NCBI GenBank assembly: GCA_020631735.1
Contig: CM036201.1
Span: 72,993,253-73,057,252, forward strand
Length of the DNA stretch: 64,000 nucleotides
Reading direction: 5' to 3'
Source of the DNA: Saccharum officinarum
Taxonomy: Eukaryota > Streptophyta > Magnoliopsida > Poales > Poaceae
Positions 11,204-23,015 of this stretch are shown here, piece by piece. The notes below the pieces were generated by a model that saw nothing but the letters and a program-made list of their open reading frames with translations, searched no databases and was not told the DNA's origin. Positions within the stretch are counted from its first letter, which is position 1. Each line of letters starts with the position of its first letter. Both the position numbers and the translations under genes were made by a program.

Positions 11204-12620
11204 GAAAGGCGCCGGCTTTGGGGTGCTACTCCACGGTCGCCATCGATGGCGACTCTAGCTTCTGCACCCTCAGCGCCCAGTCTGCACGCGGAAATCAAAA
11301 CGACAAATAAGGCAAACGTTACGATCGATACCCCCGCGGGGTCAAGATGCTTCATACCAGAAGGAGAGCGTACCCAAGTGACGTAGCACGCTGCTACTGC
11401 TGCTGAGGCGGCGGCGTCAAACGGTCGCCGGCGCAGGACCGTGCAGTAACCGGTGCCCGAGCTCCTTGGTGGAGTGGGGCGGAGCAGATGAAGCTGCGGC
11501 AAAGAGGGCGCAGACTGAGCGAGGAGGTGGGAGGACGCAGGCTGCTGGTGGCGCGCGGCGGACGAGACGGTGCGGCCGGCGGCGGAGGAGTTGAGTTGCG
11601 GTGGGGCCCTGGGGTTTGGGGGTTTGGGTGTGCTCCGGCGGCCGGGAGTGGAAGCAGCTGATGGGCCGTCGCGCGCGGAATAAAGCCCAGAAAAAGTTTT
11701 TTTTATTATATCTCGTCCTTTGCAGAATTTAATTGCCTCAAACGAAAAATTGCAAAGAAAATATAATCTTACGGCCAATCGAAACGGTGAGATTTAAATT
11801 ACGTCACTTGGCAGGATTCTTTTTTTATCTGTAAATTAGACAAATCTAGACGCTCATATATATTGACACATATTCACACCCCTATTAATACGCGCATACC
11901 CTACCATTAGGAGTATATTTGAAAGATTAAGCCGATAAATCCCAAGATTAATGGATCACTTAGAAAATTAGAAATTTTCAATATAAGCAATGATGAAGAT
12001 AAATACACATAAAAATTACTAAGTTTGACAAGACCTACAACTTTATATTTCATAACATTTCCTTTTTCCTTGTGCAAATAGTAATCTTTATTTCATAACA
12101 TTTTCCTTTTTCATTTGACCTCATATGGAGATAGATTTCTTTTGAAAATTAAACCTTTTCATTTGACCTGATATGGAGATAGATTTGAAAATTGTAGAGA
12201 TCTAAAGATAGCTCATAACGTTTTGTTTAAAGCCATATCAGTGCCAAAGCGGCCAGTTGGCAGACCGGTCTGTTCACGGAGAAAAAATTCTGGTTCGAAC
12301 ATGCCTAGACCAAACTTGTGCAGACTAAATTTTTCACAGCTTCAGCAAAATTTCATCGACAAACTTCTCTTTTTTGAGCGAAGACGAGCCAAATATCGTC
12401 AGGTTCAGCACTCGGACCCTACATGACAAACTGATGTGCAGTTTCTGGATTTTGATATAAACACACAAACATACCAGATGGCTAGCAATTTATAGACATA
12501 TACTTTTCCTGTTCATGACACTTCAGCCATTCTACCAGATCATGGTGTCGACCAAGCATACATCAATGAAGTGAACATGAGATATTTAAAGACAAGAGAG
12601 CGTTTGGAGCTCAACCTCAA
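11204..12620. other. mTERF 5' flank and AT-rich intergenic sequence
   Basis: 11204-11690 is GC-rich and continues open on the minus strand without a domain; it is best read as promoter and 5' UTR of the mTERF gene. From 11.7 to 12.6 kb the sequence is AT-rich. It includes a small tandem duplication near 12108-12186, where CATTTGACCT then ATATGGAGATAGATTT appears twice with a period of about 48 bp. No gene recognised. Confidence 0.5.
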
Positions 12621-12649
12621 TGAGAGCGTCCACGTCACTCCGATTAATT

Positions 12650-15600
12650 TTAGCCGTCCGATCTTCGATCCTACGGCTGGTGTTGCTGGAAGCCGCTTCC
12701 ATCCGGAGCATATTCGCATGGCTTCTGCTGCTTCCGCTTCTACTCACCGCCAAATATATTAGCCAGCTTCTGATTCACACAGCACACACTCCTCCTCTCT
12801 CGTCGTGTGCCCACCTCTCCTCCCGTCCTCCTTCTCCCTCTCTCTCTCGATGGCTAGGGCGGGCCCCGTCGCGCGGCGGCGTGGCAGGCCCCCGGCACGG
12901 TGGCCCGGCAGCCCCGATACAGGCGGGCCCCGATTCGGCGGCGGCGCAGCGCGGCGCCCCGCCCCTGGCCCGACCCCTGGCACAGCGACGCCCCGGCGTG
13001 GGCACCATCCAGCGGCGGCCACAGGCACAGGGCGAGCACGCCCACCTCTCCTACTCCCTCCTCCTCCTCTCTGGCTGCTCCAAGCGCAGGAATGGGGCGT
13101 GGGCGCTCTCCACGACCAGATCCAGGGCCTCCATGGCCGGATCTGTTCGTTCCCCCACCGGATCTGGCCTGGTGGCGTCCTCTCTCAGGCGTCCGGCGTC
13201 GAGGGATGTGGCATGGGGGCGCCTTCAGCTAGTGTGCGCAGCATCTACGTCGCCGCTGCTGCCGTGCCCTAGGGCTGACAACCCCCACCTGCGCCACCGC
13301 CGCGAATCGTTGTCTGCTTCACCGGTGTCACTGCTACTGCAACGTGCATACAGCTGCCTACCAAGTCTTCCCTTTCTTTTTGATCAGAGATGCATTCGTC
13401 CTTATACAGTGTGGGCCGAGCGCGCAGCGCAGCGGCGCAGCGGCCCCGCCATTGCGGCCTCAGCAAGGGCAGGCCCCCACGCGGAGGCAGCGTGGCATTG
13501 CGGTGCTGTGGGTGGAGACGCTCTCCTCCGTTCACCCTCTCCGCCTCCGAGTTCCTTCGCTCCTGGTGCTTGTTGGTAAGGCTATATTTTTCTCCCTCCC
13601 CTCGTCGTCTTTCTGTTGTGGGCTATGGATAAGTTGTTTCAAGTTCGATCATCAGGTTCCTTGGATTGCAGAGTAAAGTTGTTTCAAGATTTGAGCGCAG
13701 CTATTGTTTGCTAATATTTTCCTAGATCCCGTTCTCTCTTGCACAGGTTAATGCCCAAATACCTATCCATCTCTACACATTCTTCCAAATCTCATTAGAT
13801 CCGTATGTGGTAACATTTCTTTCTCAAAATTTCATTTCATACCTGCATCCCTGAATTTGTGTGAACATGCCATGATGTTGCAACAGTAATTGAGAACTTT
13901 CTGTTCTGACAATGAAATTCAGAGCACATGTCTGTGTGCTGATGCTATGGTCTTTTTGGCCTGAGCAAATGACTGTATTGGTGATAAATTATTTCTGAGC
14001 ATATGCCAGTTTTGATGATAAAGCTATTTCAATCTAAGCATATGCCAATGCCTGTCATATGCAAACTTTTTATCGGAGGATATTTCCATGTTAATATTTT
14101 TTTCATTTAAGTTGAGTATATTCTCATGGTTTCCATTTTCTGTTCTTATTAAATTGAAACACTTTGGCATATGCAGTGATGATCACCATAACATATTGGC
14201 CATTGGTTTTGGGGAGTAGCGCCCAAGCGCCATTTGCCACTGCACAATGCCAATCAGAAAGGCAACAAATGTTTTTCTATCGTGGCCATGCTGTGGGCGC
14301 GTTTGCTCCAGGCGTTCTTCATGTTCTCTACTGAGGTTTTGGGGCTATGCAATGATGAACGTTTTTTATATTGAGATGAGACAATGGAATTGTTTTTGTT
14401 TGTTGCTACTATTTGTGAATACTGAGCATAAGTTCACTGTCAATGATGTCTTTACTTAACATAGCTTGTTGGTTGTTGTATTACTGAGCACACCCCATGG
14501 CCAATGATGTATTTATTCCCATCCATCTCTCTCCACTTCCTTGCAAATCTGCTTTTCAAGTGGCAACCGCTAACAATTGGTACATTCTTGGAATATATCT
14601 TATCTGTTCTCATAGTACAGTTATGAATTTTTTATGCTTGATAGACAATCATGACTGATGGCCAGTGCAGTGGGGTATTCTTCAGTTGGAAAGAATGTCA
14701 GGACCTGATCCAGGCAAGAAGAATTGTCTGCTTTTTATGGTGATTCTTGTGAAGGACATGTCAAGTTAGATGACCACATTGAGGGCCAGAAAATATCCTC
14801 CTTTCCATATAAAGACAATTTTTGTTTAGGATCTAATCCTCATTGATGAACCATGTAGTTTTTTTGCACTGAATCATCTAATGCTTTGAACATGTCTTTT
14901 TGTTATTCTGCAAGGTTGAAGTTTGAGAGCAATTAAGCACAGTTAGCCGCTCCTTCTGTTGGTTCACCTAGCATTTCAGTTCTCTGGTGGACAATACTGG
15001 GCTACATTAGCCCCTAGGCTCTCATTCAGTAGTCAAGTTAAAAATTAGTGTACATTCAAGCTTGTATTTTACAAATGAAAACATTTCAAGCTTCTGTTAT
15101 ACAAATACGACAAATTGAACTAAGATATTATTACAAGATGCTTGCCCTATGATGGTTTTTTGGACAATAATCCTATCTCTGTATAAATGAAATAAATGAG
15201 ATGGTGAGCTCACCTACGTTACTTATACCAAAATTTAGTCAGTATTGAGTGATGGCAAGCACATGGCTTCCCGTTATTGAATTTTGAGAATACTATTAAT
15301 AATCCTTGCTAAGATCCGCAATATTAATCATGGTGTATGCACTGTCCTTATTTATTTTTCCCTTGCAGATTAGGGGTGCTGAACTGTTGAAGATAGGATC
15401 TAGAATGTTTTGGTTGGATCAGCCACATGGGGTGCTTTCTTTTCAGCACTGGCCCCTATCAAAGTATCAATTTGCAGGTAAAAAACTGCTATAGAGATGA
15501 TCTAGAATGTTTTTCATGGTGATGCCCTTCTCTGTTCTCTGCTAGCTAGGTTCACCAAACTCTAGGTTAACTAATACTTTTACATGAGTTGTCTGTTGGC

Positions 15601-16595
15601 CAAACCATTTTCAGGCACCGGTCTTATATATCCTAAGTCAAATGTTCATGTTGCTTTGCAGTTTATTTTTCTTCGTCGTAATATGTTAAAATGCCAATTC
15701 ACTCCATCTCAAGTCTATTCTCCTATTTGCTGATTTGCAAGATAGATCATATTTAGTTTTTAGCTTTTGCATGTCCAGTGGTTGTCCCACTGAATCAAAT
15801 TTTGTTGGATTTTGCTTTATTTGTTGCAGCCCAGTGTGTAAACACTAATATTAACATTTTTCTGGCAGTCCTGCTTCATGTTTGGACTCAGGTTTGAGAC
15901 CTTCCGAGTTCTGACATCTGGTGCCGCACGATCTCATGTACCAAGCCGCAGCATGAAAGAACCATTGTGCCCTTGTTCCCATGTAGAGTCTGAGCTTTCG
16001 GTTACGGCTATAACCAGACCTCGCCTCCATAAGGGAAAAATGTCAATGGCGCGTTGTTGTTCTCAGGGATATTGCAAGGTGAATAAAATAATGTTTACTG
16101 TATTAAGCTACACACAGTTTGCCATAAGAAACAAAAACCAAATCCAAGTGACGTGATCACATTTCAGTATCTTTGTCTTGGAGGATAGTAGACCATGAAT
16201 TTTGTGGTGAATTTTTCTCAGTTTGTGTTTGCCATCTATGCTCTATTTTTGTGGTGATTATTGGTTAAACCGTGATTTTTTCTATCCTAAAACTGTTTCG
16301 ACCGTTTTGTGTAAAATTATGTACTATTTAGATATCTAACGTCCCGGTGTGGGACCATTTCATGTAAGATGTAAGTACTATTTGGACACCCTCTATGTCT
16401 CATGTACTATATCTGTAGTGTATGAACATCTCGTAGCTGTTTTAGAAATACAGCACAAGTGTTGTCCAAAATGTGGTTTGAGTGATGGAAACAAAAACCT
16501 CCTGTGATATGTTCAGTTCATATGTCAACATTATTTCGTTTCCCAGATAGAGCTCCGGCTATGACTCGCGCGCATGGGCGCGCGCAAATCACTAG
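12650..16595 (+). mobile_element. candidate non-autonomous Helitron (5' boundary uncertain)
   Basis: The 3' end is well supported (separate entry at 16567-16595). The 5' limit is inferred at about 12.60-12.66 kb. There a short 'AGAGCGTCCACGTCAC...AGCCGTCCGATC' text typical of grass element starts is followed by an abrupt switch to GC-rich sequence. No clear A|TC start was found. The roughly 4-kb interior has a GC-rich first kilobase with proline/arginine/alanine-rich spurious frames, then about 3 kb of AT-rich, intron-like sequence. I find no Rep/helicase domain and no recognisable captured gene. If a host gene fragment was captured, it is too decayed to identify by eye. Confidence 0.4.
16567..16595 (+). 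mobile_element. Helitron 3' terminus: GC hairpin plus CTAG
   Basis: CGCGCGC (16567-16573), loop ATGG, then GCGCGCG (16578-16584) form a perfect 7-bp stem. It is followed after 7 nt by CTAG at 16592-16595 and then T. A GC-rich stem-loop a few bases before CTRR, with insertion between A and T, is the defining 3' signature of Helitrons. The motif could arise by chance, but hairpin, spacing and CTAG|T together are persuasive. Confidence 0.6.
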
Positions 16596-16998
16596 TCCAG
16601 TTAGCTAAACAACCAACCACTGCATACATAAGTAATAAGTTCGAATGTAGGTCCCCAACAAAAACAAAGCACACCAACTCAAACGCATTCACAAGTTACA
16701 ATAAACAATGACCAATCAAACAAAGGCCGAGGCATAACCCCCTGAACCCCAGCAAAGTGCAGGTAAAAGGTCTGCTGCACTGAAGTCCATATTACACACG
16801 CCTGGGGTGAAAATGTAAAAGAAGAGGAGAAATGTTGGTGGTGTACAATGCTTTCACGGTAAGGGTGCCTATGACCCAAGTCTCCTTCCTCCATGGTTCA
16901 GCAGAACAGCCTCAGGGAGAGGGAGAGCAATCCAATCCTGCTCAAAGATCTGCGACAATACACAGCATACCGAACCCTAAAGTGTTCAGTAAATTGAT

Positions 16999-19900
16999 CT
17001 ACTTGTCAGCGTGTCGCCGCTTGTGTCTCTTGTGGCCATGGTTACCGTTACCACCACGAGGCCTTTTATTCTTTTTGGTGCTACATAAAAGCAACGGAAG
17101 ATAATTTTCAGTTTACTTGAGGTCACGCTAATAGCTATTAGGATTGAAATCAGCATTTAATTTATGAGAAACTAACCAGAAGGTCTCTACTAGAAGCCTG
17201 TATATAATGAAGACAGGCAGAGCTAGCAAAGCAGAAGCCTGTACATAAATAAGTATGTTTGTTAGATGACCACTAAGCCGTGGTTCCCTGCCGAATTAAT
17301 GTGGAGTGCTTACCAGGAACCAAACTAACTCCTTCGTTGCAAATGATTTTGTTATGTCATGCTGGTGAAGGTAGTCCATGATGCTTGCTTGAGCCTACAA
17401 AGGAGAACATGTTAGAATTTTGTCACATCAGTTTTTTAAAAGAAAAAAATAAAAATATCACATGATATAAAGAACTAAACATATATAACAACCAGCTAAA
17501 AGTATATCAAAACAAAAGTTAAATTCATTAACTTAATGAAGCAGCTAAAAATAGAAGAGAACACAAACTATCAAGAGAAGGGCTATCATTTCTAGACCCT
17601 ATGCAGAAACATTTATACAGCACCCTTCAGGAAGGAAGGCTAAAATAAGGGCATGTCCCATGGCAACCATAAGCAGCTCGGCATGCTACATCTAGAGGGT
17701 AAGAGGTAAGACTGGGGAGCAGATATGCACACGTCACACGAGTTGGAAACCAGATCAAAGTGTGGCTTTAGGCTACAGCTACTACCTACAGCACATGGCA
17801 GAATAGGACATATTGAAATGGCATGCAACAGGAACTGCAATGGAATCAAAAAAGAACCACAAACCTGTCGATGGTATGTGGTTGCCGACTCAAGAAATGA
17901 CCCATATGCACGAACTGCTCTCTTAGTGTATGGCTTCAGAGTAGTTCTAACTTTCTCAACATGTGGCTTAGTGATCTCAGCAATTTGATCAATGTAAGGC
18001 TTAGAAAACTTCTTGACTTCCTGGATCAACATAATCAAATAAATGAATATCAGCAACTGCATATGGATTACTATAATCAACACATTGCTGCCCTTGAAGT
18101 AGTGGATGAAACTGTATATATTCTTGAAACAGAAAATGCAGCAATTACCTGGTAGTAGGGATGAGCGAACTCTTTAACTTTGACAACATGAGGTGTCACA
18201 GCATCTCTTGACGACTCGTAAAACTCCACTGATCTTGTTGATACCTTCTGTACATAAGGTTCTGCATTTTTCTTCAGGACAACCAATTTTTCCTTGACAG
18301 GAATCCATTTCTTCAATCATAGAAAGTAACAATGTCAGCAAACTGTCAGTGCAAGGTAAAACAAAAGAAACTAAGTACATGAACAGATGGGCATTACCAT
18401 CTTAGCAGTCTCAATATGAGGTTCAGCCCATTTCTTTGCCTGAGCTGATTTTTCTGAAGCCTGAAATATTAGATATGCAGACATATAAATGGTAGTTTTA
18501 TTTGTGCAATGCATTTTGAATTGAAAATAAAAGCAGTATGAAGAGGCACCTTATGCAGAACATTATGCACAGCAGGTTTTCCATGTTCATTCCAGTGGCC
18601 TGATACAACCTCCTACACATGATGATAAATACAGCGGTGAGAGATCATGAGCATGTAAATTCCATGTGAACAAAAATTGCATTGATAAATATTTGTGGTT
18701 CCGCTCTTACCACATAGTGAGCATACTGTGCCGCTAACCAAGGTGGCAGCCATGCTCCATGAACCTGAAAAAGGAAACGAGAATAAATCATAAATATGCT
18801 GTAGATGGGAACAAGCAAGAAAAGACATCATCGAAGACAAGCATTTGCTGTTCAAGGCAGTAGAACTACAATATGTATACTCTGCTTAGCCTAGTCTAGG
18901 TAAGTAGGTAACCATTATAACTTTAAACATATTAGTGAAGTGCCAAGCAACAAATAGTGCATCTTAAAAGGTATGTAGCTATTGTGGAACAAAAGATTTA
19001 TCGAAACTTATCTCTAAAACTGGTAGCGAACCACCCAACTGGAGGAAATAAATGTCTTGATAGATTACTACAAATAACTTTTGGGAACCACAAGCATTTA
19101 TGCAGATTGAACTTATTTGTTCTTACACTACTTTGTGATTGTTTTTAAACAGAAATAGTAAATAATAAAGAGAATGAAATATGGAATAGATCAGTAGTAG
19201 TAGTAGAGGATTTCAACATGCTTTGCCTAGTAAAATGATTTTGTGGAACATAAACAGACATGTTTGCACTCTGAACACCATCCATACCCGAGAGTATAAA
19301 GCAAACCTGCACTGCAATAAATTTAGTAACTTTTTGTCTTATTATATGTTTGTTAGTATGCTCAGATGATGTTATTACATTGCTAAAATTTCTAAATTCA
19401 TTAAGTACAACTGATGATAGCAACAGAATATATCCTTACCTTTGTCAGCTGTTTTGCCTTAGCAGTTGCTTCTAACTGCAACCTCATCAATTCCTCCTAC
19501 GATGTGAAAGAACAAATATGTAACAGTACCACAACAACCAGGACAGCAGTGCATTAATAATAAACAAACTTGTTGCATACCTCGGCGACTTTAAGAGCAC
19601 GTTCTGTCTTCTTGATTTTGCGTTTTTGCTCATCACTTTCCTTTTGGATCTAGCAAGGACAAAATATAAGAACACTCTTTCAAAACAAAATATAAGAACA
19701 ATGCAATCCAACATCTAAAGTATCCATTTGGTTGAATGGTTTTTCACCAAATGACTTCAATAGAATTTAAAATTTCAATGGACTTCAGACTCTAGTATAG
19801 ATATCTAATTTAATGATCTGCTAGTGTCATAAGAATGTGTTGCAGGCTTGTATATAGCCAACTAGAAAGGGAAAAGCAGATGGCATATACACTTACAGTA

Positions 19901-21653
19901 GCACATGAAATTAAAAAGAAGTTGACCACAACTATTCCATAGACAAGGATTATGCACTTACTGTATTAAGTTTTTCATTCAGCTCTTCCACCTTCTTCTC
20001 TGCATCGTTGGCCCTAGATTCTAGTGCTGCTTTCTGGCTACTTTGTGCTTCAATATCCTTTTTGAGCTTGTCAATCTAGAACAGGAGAAAAATAAAATGA
20101 GAAATCGTAAACACATCTAGCACGTTCCAAATGTTCATGAACTCTTATAATCTATACCTGCTTCTCAAGCTCAACAGCCTTGGCATTGGCCTTGTTAGCC
20201 TGCTCCTCGGCAGCTACAGACCCTTTTGCCTGTACATGGATAAGCATAAGTGCACAGTTATTTGTAAGAATGTTTAAGACTAACTGTTGTGTTTTAAATT
20301 GCACACCTGGAGAGAAGCAATCTCGCCCTGCATAGAGGTAATTGCCTTTGACTTCTCCTCAATGGCTTTCTCCAGGTTCGCGATGGCATCATCCTTATTC
20401 TTCAGTACCTGAGATCGCTCTGCTATGTCTGACTCTGTAGCATGAAACCAATCATAATGATGTTTTATTAGAAGGAATCATTACGTGCGATTTCAATCTG
20501 TATGACTCTAAATTGAAATGAATTTGGTCACATAGGCTAATATAGAATGCCAAAGTGGCATAGTGAAGCAAACTGCTTTGCTTATGACAGAAACAATACC
20601 ACAATGAAAAGATATTATTTCCATGCCGTGGGCCGTGGCACAGTTTGAGATTATACTCTTCAGTAGTACAGGCATCTTCAGAGCACCATTAATTTACTGT
20701 TTTACTGCAATTAATATTGCTAGACTTTTCCAAGCTATTCAATTCAATTAAGACTACGGGCCTGTATGGTCTGTGTGAAGTGTATTTGATTGGAATTTTC
20801 AGTACACATCAATGAAGCAGGCCCCAAAAATTATAATGGCAGTGGTTCACCATCCAACTGATCCAAGGCAAAAGCACAAGAGCTGCAATTACACACTGGC
20901 CCACCGCCCACTGTCGTAAATGTAACAGTAGTAGTAAATGGGAACGTTTGTGTAAACAAAATAAAGTAAAGTAAAGTAAAACGGCAGCCAGAAAAAAAAA
21001 ACTAGTAGAAGTACTATGTGGTAACGGTGTAAACAACAGAAGGAGCTGGGTATTTTTCCCTAAAATGAGCAGTTTCCTGAAAAGGAGAGAATTATCCAGT
21101 TTTGTACCAAAAAGAGAGAACTATCCAATTTTGCATTCATCCCATGGTCGAAATCAGCACGAAGGGAATCAATAAAATCTCGCAGCACCCCGAGCTCCTC
21201 GATCAATCGAGCAAAGGCAGACGCTAAACCCCCCACCAAATAGATCCGGGTAGCTCACCAACCACCGCGAAATTGAATTGGGCTCTAAACCCCGGAGCTC
21301 ACCGGAGCGGCGTCAATCCAGTGAAACAGCACGAATTAACGTAGCCGCAAGGCATGAACTCGACGATTCCACCAACACCCGCCCCAACCCAAAACATCCC
21401 GAGAGCAAAATCAAGCGCGCCCCGTGGATTCAAGCCTTGCGCACTGACCTAAGGCGGAGATCTTCGCGCGGAGCTGCCCCAGCTCGGTCCTGAGCGCCGC
21501 GGCCTCCGCAGCCTCCTCCGCCTTGAGCGCCGCCGCGGCCTCCACCGCGCCGGCCACCGAGTCCGCCGCCACCACGGGCTCCTCGGCGGTCGCGCCGGCG
21601 ACGGCGATCAGCAGCGCCAGCACCACCGCCACCAGGGGCCTCGAGATCCCCAT
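16999..21653 (-). CDS. conserved coiled-coil, single-pass membrane protein (At2g24420/At4g31340 type)
   Basis: Fourteen coding exons, all with GT..AG borders and matching phases, in transcript order: 21653-21449, 20434-20307, 20229-20158, 20075-19962, 19649-19581, 19496-19440, 18764-18711, 18612-18550, 18460-18398, 18310-18149, 18020-17865, 17394-17314, 17238-17177, 17080-16999 (TAG). They sum to 1368 nt, 455 residues. The start at 21653 gives [20 protein letters not shown], a signal peptide. An upstream in-frame Met at 21734 would bury it. Residues about 30-220 are charged coiled coil ([25 protein letters not shown]). A conserved block [11 protein letters not shown]..., [18 protein letters not shown] and repeated PHV/PYxQ segments follow. 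One membrane helix ([13 protein letters not shown]) precedes a Lys/Arg/His-rich tail. Arabidopsis relatives are, from memory, labelled 'DNA repair ATPase-related'; nothing here supports an ATPase. The function is unknown; an endomembrane location is inferred. Confidence 0.9.
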
Positions 21654-22047
21654 CCCCGCGAGCCCCTCGCCGACCACTCCCTCCTCCTCCGCCTCGGCGA
21701 GGCTAATCCAATCCTTGGTTCCAACGCCGCGCAAGCGGGGAGGTTAGAGGGGACTCGCGAACTCGTGCGTGCCCGCCCGCCCGGTGTCGTTCCTCGGGCG
21801 CAGGCAGGCGCGCCGCGCTGATCTTTTTGATGACGCTGCGCGGTGGCGGGCGGGGGCACGTGACCCGGTACGTGGCGGGGCGGGGCGGGGCGAGGGCGCA
21901 CGTGGCGGACAGCTATTGGGTCCGCGACGTGGGGGCGAGTACGGGATGGAGTCACTGTGCCGTGGGGCCCGGGGACGCTACGCCGGTGTCAGGTGGCGCG
22001 CCGGTATCGGCCACGACATCGGGATCGTTTTCGTGGCCGCGGAGGTC

Positions 22048-22286
22048 GGCCTCGTTTAGTTGCCAAAATTTTTGGCAAAATGTAAAGTATTTTCGTTGTT
22101 ATTTAGTAATTAGTGTCTAATCATGGTCTAATTAGGCTTAAAAGATTCATCTCGTCCATTTTGTCTAAACTATGTAATTATTTTTATTTTTTATCTATAT
22201 TTAATACTTCATACATGCGTCTAAAGATTCGATGTGACGGAGAATCTACTGTTCTTTTGCAAAATTTTCTGGATCTAAACTGGGCC
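22048..22286 (+). mobile_element. Tourist-like MITE copy in the 5' flank of the coiled-coil gene
   Basis: Ends GGCCTCGTTTAG and CTAAACTGGGCC are inverted repeats. The internal order is that of the family (TTCGTTGTTATTTAG, AATTAGGCTTAAAAGATTCA, TATATTTAATACTTCA, AAAGATTCGATGTGACGGAG). It lies about 400 bp upstream of the minus-strand ATG at 21653. The flanks GTC and GTA differ at one base, so the target duplication is only suggestive. Confidence 0.8.
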
Positions 22287-22697
22287 GTAGTCCTACGATC
22301 GAGTCTCCGTCCCGCCCGTGGTTTCCAAATGGCGAGCGTTGCCTTTTTGGTTGGTTGGTTTGGGTAAGTATGGAGTTGGGGCCGTCCATGCAAAGATTTT
22401 CTGTCTGCTTCTCAGGGCAAATGCGAAGATTTCCTCTTCCATTTTGCATAGTTTTCCGACTTCCAAAATAACTCAACATGTTGTTCTTTACGAAGCATTC
22501 GTAGCTGACTTGTATATTCCTCAGGATTCATTTGATAGACTGCTCGCTCCATCCTAATATAGTGTATACTACATCTTCTAATAAGATTGATGAAAAGAAA
22601 TGACTTTATTACCGCCCTTGTGTGCAGGTGCAGATAACTCTGCCCACTCACCTCCTTCCTCCCGCACATGTCATCTTCTTTCTCCCGCACTCCCCCA
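22287..22697. other. intergenic stretch, no gene recognised
   Basis: Mixed composition, short frames only, nothing recognised between the MITE and the GC-rich repeat that precedes the copia LTR. Confidence 0.4.
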
Positions 22698-22990
22698 CCC
22701 CCTCCTGGGCTCCTCACCCTGCCTGGCTCTGGCGGCACGCCACCCTCCACCACCAACATCAGCCCTATGCTTCATATCTGGCGCGAGCTCCCCCACCTCG
22801 ACCCCCTCCTAGGCTCTGGCGGCGTGCGGCCGCCTCCGCCATCACCTTCCACTGCCACCACGCTAACCTCAACCCTATGCTTCGGATTTGCCGCGAGCGC
22901 CCCCGCCTCCACCTCGTCCCCAGGCTTCGTCGTCGCGTCGCCGCCACCCTACACCGCCACCACACTATCTCAGCTTCTTCTTCTTCTTCT
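22698..22990. repeat. GC-rich diverged tandem repeat (~110-bp unit)
   Basis: Two full units begin CCTATGCTTC at about 22763 and 22875. Each continues through a CGAGC..CCCC block, a GGCTCTGGCGGCG-like block and a CCACTGCCACCACGCTA-like block. A partial unit lies upstream. It ends in a TTC microsatellite at 22978-22992. Open frames here are proline-rich by composition and are not taken as genes. Confidence 0.6.
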
Positions 22991-23015
22991 TCTCTGGTTG
23001 TCGGCCCCGCCACCG

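Noticed and set aside
11164..11778. 204-residue minus-strand frame overlapping the mTERF start
   Set aside because: No conserved content, GC-driven; best explained as 5' UTR and promoter of the mTERF gene.
12620..13579. 319-residue plus-strand open frame
   Set aside because: Pro/Arg/Ala/Ser-rich by GC composition, equally long frames in other phases and on the other strand, no domain, no splice continuity; lies in the candidate Helitron.
21523..21747. Ala/Thr-rich plus-strand frame over the coiled-coil gene's first exon
   Set aside because: Shadow of the signal-peptide exon on the minus strand, which joins in phase to thirteen further exons.
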